Shown: positions 52,430 through 59,468 of the stretch, piece by piece
How positions within the stretch are numbered: position 1 is the stretch's first letter
Layout of the letters: the number at the start of each line of letters is the position of its first letter
Assembly (NCBI GenBank): GCA_038216655.1
Contig: JBBQPZ010000001.1
Span: 392,722-456,721, forward strand
Source: JAFDWR01 sp038216655
GTDB taxonomy: Bacteria; Armatimonadota; Fimbriimonadia; Fimbriimonadales; Fimbriimonadaceae
Direction of reading: 5' to 3'
Length of the DNA: 64,000 bases
Notes under the pieces: model-generated
Databases searched by the model: none
Seen by the model: only the letters and a program-made list of their open reading frames with translations
What the model was told of the DNA's origin: nothing
Translations under genes and position numbers: made by a program

Positions 52430-52511
52430 AGGGGGTAAGGCAGGTAAGGGGTAAGGCGCAAATGGGGTTTCGGCAACTCGCCTTACCTCCTCACGCCTTA
52501 CCCCCTTACCT
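52430..52511. repeat. GGTAAGG inverted repeat at the end of a glycosyltransferase gene
   Basis: GGGGGTAAGGCAGGTAAGG followed by GGTAAGGCG faces CGCCTTACCTCCTCACGCC followed by TTACCCCCTTACC across about 20 bases. The right arm runs into the coding sequence at 52498 and provides its last codons and stop (TAA of GGGGGTAA). A second copy is at 59380-59468. Confidence 0.7.
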
Positions 52512-53532
52512 TAACGAAGACCGCCTCGATCCGCTCGGCCATTTTCTCGACGGTGTACTCGGCGGCATGGAGAGACTGCCCCCGTAGACCCATCTCCACG
52601 CCCCTGGCGGGGTCGCCTTCCAACTCCCGCTGTTTGGCAAGGAAGTCCTGCGAGTTGCCCGCGTCGAACAAGAGGCCATTGACCCCGTCCTCAACCATCT
52701 CCGGAAGACCACCAATCCGCGATGCCAGAATCGGACGAGCCAACGACATCGCCTCGAGCGCGGCAAAGGGAAACGCTTCGGCCCAAATGCTCGGAATCGC
52801 GACCACGTCAACCGCGCCCATCGCATCCACGACATCGGGAACAAACCCATGGAATTTCGCCCCGTGGGCGATCTTTTCCAACTCCGCCCGCTTTGGCCCC
52901 TCGCCGAAGATGTGGACCTGCGCAGTCATCTCCGGCTTGGCTTTGAGCACCGTGTCGAGACCCTTCTCGCTCACCAGTCGACCGAAGCATCCCACCGCGT
53001 GCCCGTCAATTCCCAGTGCCGCCCGGGTCTCCTCGACCGGCCTCGTCCGCACCGAAGCGGGGCAACCCGCCTTCGCGACCGTCATCTGCTCCGCGGGAAT
53101 CCCCGACTCCAAAAGCTTCTTCTGCACCGCATCCGCGACCGGAATGATGTGGTCGAACATCCGTCGGTAGAGTGGCGCCTTCCGAGCCGACCAGCGCAGC
53201 GCGACGTGTCGCGAGAGCACCACCTTGGGCCGCCCTGTCAGCCGAGCCGCATACGCCGGCATCAGGAAGTCGGGACTGAAATGGACGTGAATCAGGTCAA
53301 AGTCGCGCGATCTCAAGAGCCGAATGTAGCGAGCCAAGGCGACCAGGCTGTGCTTGCCCCGCAGAGCCAATCGGTGGTGAGGTACCTCCAATCGCTGAGC
53401 CAGAGGCGAACCCGGAGGACAGGTCGCCTCGACCTCGTGGCCTCGAGCCGTGAGACCCTGAGTCAAATACACGACGTAGCGCTCGATTCCCCCCCAATCA
53501 CGTAACGAACTGGCGACTTCGAGGACCTTCAT
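52498..53532 (-). CDS. Glycosyltransferase family 4
   Basis: The 344-residue GT-B enzyme starts with the acceptor-domain pattern KVLEVASSLRDWGGIERYVVYLTQGL and has the donor-domain motifs AVGCFGRLVSEKGLDTVLKA, VHIFGEGPKRAELE, and the E-x7-E segment AEAFPFAALEAMSLARPILA, then GGLPEMVEDGVNGLLF. It probably adds sugars to an envelope polysaccharide or lipid carrier; sugar specificity is not evident. The last few codons (KVRG-stop) derive from the GGTAAGG repeat, so the repeat may have replaced the original end. An esterase gene lies four bases upstream. Confidence 0.9.
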   Translation of the reverse strand: MKVLEVASSLRDWGGIERYVVYLTQGLTARGHEVEATCPPGSPLAQRLEVPHHRLALRGKHSLVALARYIRLLRSRDFDLIHVHFSPDFLMPAYAARLTGRPKVVLSRHVALRWSARKAPLYRRMFDHIIPVADAVQKKLLESGIPAEQMTVAKAGCPASVRTRPVEETRAALGIDGHAVGCFGRLVSEKGLDTVLKAKPEMTAQVHIFGEGPKRAELEKIAHGAKFHGFVPDVVDAMGAVDVVAIPSIWAEAFPFAALEAMSLARPILASRIGGLPEMVEDGVNGLLFDAGNSQDFLAKQRELEGDPARGVEMGLRGQSLHAAEYTVEKMAERIEAVFVKVRG

Positions 53533-53536
53533 GATG

Positions 53537-54430
53537 CTATCTCAGGTTCTCGCTGAGCCATTGGCGATTGTTCTCGATCATCCCCGGGTCCCAATCATGC
53601 CCGCCTTCATACACCAACAGACGCTTGTTTCCAAGCAATGCGTTGAACGTCGCCTCGGCGCTCTCAGGCCGAACGGCGGGATCCTTCAAACCGAGCGAAA
53701 CCTGAGTAGGCACCCGGCACCGCGTTGCCTGGTTCATGGTGTCAAAGTACGCGAGTGTGCTGTTGACCCTCGGATGGCCGAGCGGGACGTTGTCCATGAA
53801 GTCGGTCAACTCTTTGAGCGGGTAGCGGTAGATGTGCTTCTCCAGCGTGTACTTGATCGCAGAGAGGAACGGCATGTCCGCGCAGACCGCCTTGACGAGG
53901 TTGCACCAGGCACCAAGCCAGATCGAGATTCCCGCGCCCTGGCTCATGCCCATCGCCGCCAAACGGTCCTCATCCGCCTCATTCTGCGCCTGAAGTACGC
54001 GAAACGCAATGACACAATCCTGAAACATCCGCCGGAAGATCCAAGTCTCGGGGTCAACCGCACCCTCGGCAAAGTAACCGCGATCCACCGCGTATTTCTC
54101 TTGATGGAAAGCACCTAGCCCGTGCAAGTTCAGCGAAAGCGAAGTGAACCCTGCGCGTGTTCCGTACTCGTTGGGCAAGAGGGACTCCCGTCCGTAGGGC
54201 GGAACCCAGACGAAGCCGGGGAGGCGACGCGCGCCCTCCGGATAGGCGAGCCAACCGTAAACTCGGCCGACCATGCCTTGGAATTCAATCAGTTCGACGG
54301 TAAAGCCAGGGAGGTCGAACTCATTCTTCAAGGAGCGACGGTAATCCAAGGGCCGAGCCATCGCCTCGGCAACGGCGAAGTGCCAGAACTCTTCAAGGTC
54401 CTCCGGCGGATAGGGGCGGTATTCCGTCAT
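53537..54430 (-). CDS. Acetyl xylan esterase (CE7)-like alpha/beta hydrolase
   Basis: The 297-residue protein resembles cephalosporin C deacetylase/acetyl xylan esterases. It has the early PPYGRESLLP and NLHGLGAF segments, the nucleophile elbow AAMGMSQGAGISIWLG, Asp in SLGLKDPAVRP and His in YEGGHDWDPG. The family removes acetyl groups from xylan oligomers or small esters. No signal peptide is seen, so the substrate would be internal. It probably shares a transcript with the glycosyltransferase that begins four bases after its stop. Confidence 0.88.
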   Translation of the reverse strand: MTEYRPYPPEDLEEFWHFAVAEAMARPLDYRRSLKNEFDLPGFTVELIEFQGMVGRVYGWLAYPEGARRLPGFVWVPPYGRESLLPNEYGTRAGFTSLSLNLHGLGAFHQEKYAVDRGYFAEGAVDPETWIFRRMFQDCVIAFRVLQAQNEADEDRLAAMGMSQGAGISIWLGAWCNLVKAVCADMPFLSAIKYTLEKHIYRYPLKELTDFMDNVPLGHPRVNSTLAYFDTMNQATRCRVPTQVSLGLKDPAVRPESAEATFNALLGNKRLLVYEGGHDWDPGMIENNRQWLSENLR

Positions 54431-54443
54431 GCGGCCCGACGCG

Positions 54444-54689
54444 CTACAGGGAGACGCCGACGGCGCGCTGAACGGCTTCGACGTGCATACCGGTGGTCAT
54501 CAGCCATGCCGTTGCGCGCTGAATCTCTTCAACCGCGCCCTCAAGTTGAATTTGCATCCAGCCGTAGTCGGTATCGACGTTGGCCTTTTTGACCGTAACC
54601 TTCACTTCGAAGTCGCGGCTGAGTCGCCAGATCCAAGGCTCGCCCACGCTTTCGCGCCCAGCGGTGATGTTGACGTCGACGGTTTGCAT
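54444..54689 (-). CDS. Small NIL-domain protein
   Basis: The 81-residue protein looks like a stand-alone NIL domain, a ferredoxin-like fold often attached to methionine importers and ferredoxins. It shows IWRLSRDFEVKVTVKKANVD, then GWMQIQLEGAVEEIQRATAWL and a final strand MHVEAVQ. Its role when alone is unknown; the pattern is sulfur-amino-acid or metal related in other bacteria. A TACAAT box lies nine bases before the ATG. Confidence 0.75.
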   Translation of the reverse strand: MQTVDVNITAGRESVGEPWIWRLSRDFEVKVTVKKANVDTDYGWMQIQLEGAVEEIQRATAWLMTTGMHVEAVQRAVGVSL

Positions 54690-54709
54690 CGGTATGGCAT
54701 TGTACCGGG

Positions 54710-55174
54710 TCAGCGCTTAGCCAGCGCCATGATGATGTTCCATTCCGACTCGGTAACCGGCATCACGCTCAGCCGCTGGCCCTTCTTGATGAACAGCCCA
54801 TCCTCCAAGCCAGGAGTCTCACGAAGTTCGGCGAGCCCGATGGTGCGATCGAACTTCTCCAAGAAGCGAACGTCCCGAAGCAGCCAGCGAGGATTGTCCT
54901 TCGGGCTCTTCGGGTCGTAGTAGTCGCTGGTCGGGTCGAACTGAGTTGGGTCCGGATACGCCACTTCGCTCACGATCTCCATCGTGCCGATGATCCCGAC
55001 CGGGTCGATGTTCGAGTGATAGAAGAAGGCTTTGTCGCCGGACTGCATCGTATCGCGGAAGTAGTTGCGCACCACGTAGTTGCGGCACCCTTCCCACATC
55101 GCCGGCCCACCAGCGGCGGCGAGATCGTCGATCGAATAGCAGTCCGGCTCGGACTTCATCAGCCAATAACCCAT
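54710..55174 (-). CDS. EVE-domain protein
   Basis: The 154-residue protein has the EVE (PUA-like) signature: YWLMKSEPDCYSIDDL, WEGCRNYVVRNYFRD, GDKAFFYHSNIDPVGIIG, and VRFLEKFDRTIGLAEL. EVE domains read modified bases in DNA or RNA, as in human THYN1. A CATAAT box lies six bases before the ATG, so the message is likely leaderless. No restriction or modification gene is adjacent, so this is probably a housekeeping EVE protein. Confidence 0.92.
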   Translation of the reverse strand: MGYWLMKSEPDCYSIDDLAAAGGPAMWEGCRNYVVRNYFRDTMQSGDKAFFYHSNIDPVGIIGTMEIVSEVAYPDPTQFDPTSDYYDPKSPKDNPRWLLRDVRFLEKFDRTIGLAELRETPGLEDGLFIKKGQRLSVMPVTESEWNIIMALAKR

Positions 55175-55181
55175 CGCTGAA

Positions 55182-56390
55182 TTATGCTCCGAAGACCTCC
55201 AGCGTGACGTCCCCAGTCACCGCGCTGATGTCGAGCGAGCCATTTCCATCACCTAACTTGCCGGTGACCCGCTGCTCGGCCCGGGCTTCCTCTTCCAAAG
55301 TCGCCCGTACCGTCGCGTCACCGCGAAGGGTCGAAACGGTGACTCGGCAATCGGACCCCGCGGGAATCTTGACCAACGCATCACCGCTGACCGTGCGAAT
55401 GCTCACGCTTCCACTGACCGGCACGTCCAGCTCGGCGTCAACGTCGCCGCTGACGCACTCGATCGAAAGCGAGCGCGCGTTGCCGCCGCGGATCGAGACA
55501 TCACCGCTTGCCGTGCGCACGTTCGCGTTGCCGTGAACGCGCTCCAGCGAGATGTCACCCGACTTCCCGTCGATCGACAGGGTCGGCGTGATCGCATCCT
55601 GGATGCTGATGTCGCCGCTCGCCGTCGAGAGTTCTATCGGACCTTCGATCGTCTTGAGTTTCACATCGCCGGACTTGCCGGAGATCCTGACCCCTGCCTT
55701 CATGTCGGCCACGTCGATATCGCCGCTTCCCGTGCGAATCTCCAGTGCCACATCTTCCGGAGCGTTCACTTCGAGTTCAACCGTCATTCCGGTCATGTCC
55801 GGCTGCCGGATCACAACCGAGTTCTCGCCCTCTTCGATCATGAGGATGTAATCCTCTGCCTTCTGGCGAGCCTCCTCGGTGGAGGAGCCCTTGAATTTGG
55901 CATGCGCCGATACTGAGCCAGCTCCGGTCGTTCCCCGAACCTTCACATCGCCGCACGGGTTCTCGATCTTGAGGATCTTTCCCTTGGCCACCGCGAGCGG
56001 AAGTTCGACGTCCTTGGATTCCGTCCCCGCGATCCAACCGAGGTCGATCCGCCCCCTGCTAACCTGCTCGACGCCGATCTTGATCGCATCCACGCCGCGC
56101 TGCGCGCCTTCACGAGCCTGGCGCGCCACCATGTGCCAATCCACCGAGGTCGAGACTTCCTTCCCCAGTCGTTCGATCGTCTCGACGATCTGCTGCCAGG
56201 GCGGCTTGAGCGCCTCTGGGTCCTGCGTACCACCTGTGGGTGGGGCTTGAGGCGGAACCTCGCCGGTCGGCGGTGGGGTCGACCCTTCGCCGCTGCTCGC
56301 CTCAAACGCTTCAATCAGCTCTGCGGCGTCATCCGCGCTCAACTTCCCTTCTTCGACGAGTTTCAAAATTCGCTTAACGTCTGGTCTCAC
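55182..56390 (-). CDS. DUF4097-type beta-repeat protein with YvlB-like N-terminus
   Basis: The 402-residue protein begins with a helical segment (VKRILKLVEEGKLSADDAAELIEAF) like that of YvlB-type proteins. A Pro-rich linker follows. The rest is a right-handed beta-repeat with many units containing the motif SGD (for example GSGDIDVADMKAG, GKSGDVKLKTIEG, TASGDISIQD, CVSGDVDAELD). DUF4097 proteins respond to envelope stress in Firmicutes. No signal peptide is found. Its ATG overlaps the stop of the DUF2089 gene by four bases. Confidence 0.85.
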   Translation of the reverse strand: MRPDVKRILKLVEEGKLSADDAAELIEAFEASSGEGSTPPPTGEVPPQAPPTGGTQDPEALKPPWQQIVETIERLGKEVSTSVDWHMVARQAREGAQRGVDAIKIGVEQVSRGRIDLGWIAGTESKDVELPLAVAKGKILKIENPCGDVKVRGTTGAGSVSAHAKFKGSSTEEARQKAEDYILMIEEGENSVVIRQPDMTGMTVELEVNAPEDVALEIRTGSGDIDVADMKAGVRISGKSGDVKLKTIEGPIELSTASGDISIQDAITPTLSIDGKSGDISLERVHGNANVRTASGDVSIRGGNARSLSIECVSGDVDAELDVPVSGSVSIRTVSGDALVKIPAGSDCRVTVSTLRGDATVRATLEEEARAEQRVTGKLGDGNGSLDISAVTGDVTLEVFGA

Positions 56391-56800
56391 TTGCCATCCC
56401 CCTTGATCTTCGCCTTGGCCTCTTCGGCCGTAATCTCTCCCCGCTCCAATTGGTCGAGGATCTTAGCCCGCTTCTCGGCCGACTTGTCCTTGTCCTTCTT
56501 CGGCTCCTCGCGCTCCTTGACCGGCGTCAGTTCCAAGGATTCGAGCAGGCTGTCCAGCCGCGTCCGAACCGTCGGGTAGCTAATTCCAAGCTCACGCTCA
56601 ACCTGATTGAGCATGCCTCGGCAACGCAGGAACGTTTCAAGGAACTTCTCCTGCTCGGCATCAAGCCGAGCGTAACGAGGGATCCCGAAGCGACCCCGAA
56701 TCGTAATCCCGGTCTCGTCGCTGGCGAGTTCGGTAACGTGAAGGTCACTCCCGCTCAGCGGGTCCTTCAGGAGCAGTCGATTCAATTTTTCTTTGCTCAT
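56387..56800 (-). CDS. DUF2089-like putative DNA-binding regulator
   Basis: The 137-residue protein resembles DUF2089: FGIPRYARLDAEQEKFLETFLRCRGMLNQVERELGISYPTVRTRLDSLLESL. The last part is a helix-turn-helix-like motif. The usual N-terminal zinc cysteines are absent. The C-terminal RAKILDQLERGEITAEEAKAKI resembles the N-terminal helix of the following DUF4097 protein. A GATAAT box lies six bases before the ATG. The pair probably works as a regulator and effector; the signal is unknown. Confidence 0.8.
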   Translation of the reverse strand: MSKEKLNRLLLKDPLSGSDLHVTELASDETGITIRGRFGIPRYARLDAEQEKFLETFLRCRGMLNQVERELGISYPTVRTRLDSLLESLELTPVKEREEPKKDKDKSAEKRAKILDQLERGEITAEEAKAKIKGDGK

Positions 56801-57130
56801 GAGGCGATTATCTCATGTTTTTCAATATCGTATGGGGCTTTTGGTGCAGTTTATTCATATCTCGGGTGGCAGATGTCGAGAATCGTGAGTCGTGGAGACT
56901 CTGCAAAATCCGACGGCAGATTTAATTAAGGTTACTGGGACCGCTGAACACTCCTGTCGGCGGGGCCTTGGAATCACATACGAAATCGCAAGAAAGAACA
57001 AGCCCAATCTAAGTCGAATCTATCCGGCTCTTCCCCCGCCCCATGGGGAGGTTGGGAGGCGGCCAACCGCCACCCGTTCCTCGTAGCGCAGGTTTTTCAA
57101 CCTGCGATTCCCAGATTTAGCCGTAAGCCA
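56801..57130. other. Repeat-bearing intergenic region upstream of the composite repeat
   Basis: The stretch has the leaderless-type promoter of the DUF2089 gene, the ACTCCTGTCGGC repeat (56933-56976) and the CCCCCGCCCCATGGGGAGG/GTAGCGCAGGTTTTTCAACC block (57030-57115) that is shared with 36893-37018. No gene is supported. Confidence 0.5.
56933..56976. repeat. Dispersed repeat with ACTCCTGTCGGC core, copy 2
   Basis: ACTGGGACCGCTGAACACT and CCTGTCGGCGGGGCCTTGGAA match the copy at 18019-18061 with few differences. Confidence 0.6.
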
Positions 57131-57510
57131 GTTGACTTCCACTTCTCCCAAGAACGAAAGAATCAATGAACTGTCATTCCGACCGAAGCCGCCCACCCGC
57201 TCGTTATCGGGAACAAACTTCGGACGCGGCGCAGTGGAAGAACCTGACCGTCACCGACTCCCGCTTGTCCCAAGTACCGGCTCGCAATCGACGAACCATG
57301 CTCCGATAGTTGACAAAACCCATCCCACGCATAGAGACGTGAGCATCAAGAAAATAGAACTCCAACTCCAACTCCAACTCAGGCTCAGACTCAGACTCAG
57401 ACTCAGACTTTGCCAGATTGCCAACGTGGGTAAGCAGCATCAGTGAGCAGAAACGGGAAATTCCGCCCGACCGGCATCTCAGCGCGGTCAAGCACGTCGA
57501 TTCGCACGGA
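57131..57510. repeat. Long composite repeat, copy D
   Basis: This copy matches 26096-26435 in block order and adds an insertion of hexamer arrays (ACTCCA units then GACTCA units, 57358-57411) between the GTTGACAAAACCCATCCCA and CCAACGTGGGTAAGCAG blocks. It contains a MITE-like core starting TGTCATTCCGACCGAAGCC at 57172. Confidence 0.65.
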
Positions 57511-57524
57511 ATTCGGTTCCCTCT

Positions 57525-57538
57525 CCCCCCCCCCCCCC
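57525..57538. repeat. Homopolymer of 14 C
   Basis: Fourteen consecutive C residues end 126 bases before the yggS start. Such tracts change length readily by slippage. No regulatory link is shown. Confidence 0.8.
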
Positions 57539-57663
57539 ACGGCTTTGCCATCGTCACACAGTCTGTCGGGCAGGAAAGGGCTAGGGTTGGGGAAACGTCG
57601 AAGCTTTCAACCTTCCGAAGACCTCCACGATTCACGATTCACCCGCCACAATCCAGAGCACCC

Positions 57664-58305
57664 ATGCGTCAAAGACTCCGGGAAATCCAGGACCGTATCG
57701 ACCGCGCGGCAGAAAGCGTAGGTCGAGATCCCGCCAGCGTCACCCTGATCGCGGTCAGCAAGACAGTTTCAGTGGAAGCTATCCGAGAAGCCTACGATCT
57801 GGGCATGAGGAACTTCGGCGAGAGCCGACTCCAGGAGGCTTCTCCCAAGATCGACGCCCTCCCCTACGACATCGTCTGGCACTTCATCGGGACCCTTCAG
57901 TCCAACAAAGCCAAGGTGATCGCCGAGCGGTTCGCGGTGGTACAAACGCTCGCCACCGAAACCGCTGCGAAGGAACTAAACAGAGCAGCTCAACCAATAG
58001 CTACGCTGATCGAAGTAAATGTGGCAAATGAACCACAAAAAGCAGGAATTTCGGCAAAAGACCTTGACGTATTCGTACAAACACTCATACACTACACCCA
58101 GGTTCATTTACGGGGGTTGATGACGATTGGCCCCGCGCTCGAACCGGAAGCGATGCGACCGTATTTTCGCGAGATGCGCGAAATGCAAAAGCGGTTAAAT
58201 CTTCCGATCTTGAGCATGGGAATGAGCTCGGATTTTGACGTGGCCGTCAAGGAAGGCGCCACCCACGTCAGAGTTGGATCTGCGCTCTTCGGAGCACGTC
58301 CCTGA
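57664..58305 (+). CDS. YggS-family PLP homeostasis protein
   Basis: The 213-residue protein binds pyridoxal phosphate without known catalysis and buffers the cofactor pool. It has the PLP-lysine motif TLIAVSKTVSVEAI, FGESRLQEASPKI, WHFIGTLQSNKAK, RGLMTIGP, and the C-terminal SMGMSSDFDVAVKEGATHVRVGSALFG. Length is slightly short but complete. The ATG at 57664 is chosen by homology. It is followed 22 bases later by sepF, a partnership conserved in many dcw clusters. Confidence 0.93.
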   Translation: MRQRLREIQDRIDRAAESVGRDPASVTLIAVSKTVSVEAIREAYDLGMRNFGESRLQEASPKIDALPYDIVWHFIGTLQSNKAKVIAERFAVVQTLATETAAKELNRAAQPIATLIEVNVANEPQKAGISAKDLDVFVQTLIHYTQVHLRGLMTIGPALEPEAMRPYFREMREMQKRLNLPILSMGMSSDFDVAVKEGATHVRVGSALFGARP

Positions 58306-58327
58306 CGGAGGACAATAGGAAGAAATC

Positions 58328-58735
58328 ATGGAAGAGACGATCATTAACGAGAAGCCTGGCTTTTTCTCCCGCCTAACGGGAGTTTTTCACCGCGACGACG
58401 AATACGAAGAGAACGAAGCGGAGCCCACCACGCAATCCCCTCTGACCATCAAGGGCGCTTACCGCTACACCGTCACCGTCCGACGTCAGATCGTGTCGTT
58501 CGATGACGCAATGGCCGCCGCCGGTGGTTTGAAGCGTGGGGAGCAGCAGATTCTCAATCTTGCGAGCACCGAACCGGTGCTTCGCCAGAAGATCGTCGAC
58601 TTTATGTGCGGTGTGAACTTCGCCCACGAAGGCACCTGGGAAGAGGTCGGCGAGAACATCTATCTCATCGTCCCGGCCAGCGCCTACGTCGAAGTCGCCC
58701 CGGCGACTCCGCGCATGAACGCGCTCAAGAACTAG
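58328..58735 (+). CDS. sepF: Cell division protein SepF
   Basis: SepF anchors FtsZ filaments to the membrane. The 135-residue protein has an N-terminal amphipathic-like segment (KPGFFSRLTGVF), an acidic linker and the SepF core: RRQIVSFDDAMAAAGGLKRGEQQILNLASTEPVLRQKIVDFMCGVNFAHEGTWEEVGENIYLIVPAS. The closing IYLIVP strand is typical. GGAGG and GGAAG lie before the ATG. A strong terminator follows. Confidence 0.93.
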   Translation: MEETIINEKPGFFSRLTGVFHRDDEYEENEAEPTTQSPLTIKGAYRYTVTVRRQIVSFDDAMAAAGGLKRGEQQILNLASTEPVLRQKIVDFMCGVNFAHEGTWEEVGENIYLIVPASAYVEVAPATPRMNALKN

Positions 58736-58759
58736 TCTTACAACCTCTCCTCTCTAATT

Positions 58760-58793
58760 TCCCATCCTTCACATCGAGGGGTGGGATTTTTTT
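58760..58793 (+). terminator. Intrinsic terminator after sepF
   Basis: TCCCATCCT pairs with GGGGTGGGA (two G-U pairs) and is followed by TTTTTTT at 58787-58793. Confidence 0.85.
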
Positions 58794-58833
58794 AATTGCG
58801 CTCCCCGCCTCCGCCTCCGCTATACTTGCCCCG

Positions 58834-59373
58834 ATGAAGAAGCTTCTCGGATTTGTGCTCGTGGGCGGTCTTTCGCTCGGAACTATGTCGCAAGCGGACC
58901 AACTCACCCCGATCGGAGCCCGATTCCGGGTTGGCTACTACTTCGGAAATAAGTTCACTTTGAACAACGGCAACAGCGGCAGTTTCGCCGGTCCCGAATT
59001 CGCGCTCGACGTCCCGATGGGCAAGGTCACGAAGTCGTTCGAGTTTGGGTTCTCCCCCTCAATCGTTCTTGGAGGCGGACTCTCCCACGGCTCAAGCGTT
59101 ACGGGCCAAATCTATCGCTTCAGCCTCACCGCTCGCCACGAACTCTCGGCGAACGCCTATATGCGCCTTGAAGCTGGATTCGCTCACTGCGAGGCGCGCG
59201 GCGGGAACTTCAGCGACGTCGACGACTTCGTCGGAGGCCTGGCGCTCGGCTATCGAATCAACAATGCCCCCAAGATCGTCCACCGCTTCGACCCGGCCGT
59301 CGAGGTCGCCGCCTATCTCAGCCGCCATCGCGAGCTGAGTGGCTTCCAGATCGGTTTAAGCGTCAGCTTCTAA
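58834..59373 (+). CDS. Small outer-membrane beta-barrel protein
   Basis: The 179-residue product has a signal peptide (KKLLGFVLVGGLSLGTMSQA) and then about eight amphipathic strands (ARFRVGYYFG, FEFGFSPSIVLGG, GQIYRFSLTARHEL, AYMRLEAGFAH, GGLALGYRI), ending in LSVSF with a terminal Phe as in outer-membrane barrels. Length suits an eight-stranded barrel. A TATACT box lies seven bases before the ATG, indicating a leaderless message. Function is unknown. Confidence 0.75.
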   Translation: MKKLLGFVLVGGLSLGTMSQADQLTPIGARFRVGYYFGNKFTLNNGNSGSFAGPEFALDVPMGKVTKSFEFGFSPSIVLGGGLSHGSSVTGQIYRFSLTARHELSANAYMRLEAGFAHCEARGGNFSDVDDFVGGLALGYRINNAPKIVHRFDPAVEVAAYLSRHRELSGFQIGLSVSF

Positions 59374-59379
59374 AGTTCG

Positions 59380-59468
59380 TAAGGGGTAAGGAGGGTAAGG
59401 CGTAAGGAGGAAACGGGCTAGCCGATCTAGCCCAACTTTCCCATAACCACCTTACGCCTTACCTCCTT
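59380..59468. repeat. GTAAGG inverted repeat after feoB
   Basis: GTAAGGGGTAAGGAGGGTAA followed by GGCGTAAGGAGG faces CCACCTTACGCCTTACCTCC about 45 bases on, with a second small palindrome GGGCTAGCCGATCTAGCCC in the loop. It lies between the convergent barrel and feoB genes and probably terminates both. It is the same family as 52430-52511. Confidence 0.7.

Noticed and set aside
56892..57086. A 64-codon frame in the repeat region
   Set aside because: It is made of two dispersed repeats and has no ribosome site or protein-like pattern.
57358..57411. CRISPR-like array
   Set aside because: The units are six bases with no spacers; it is a simple tandem repeat.
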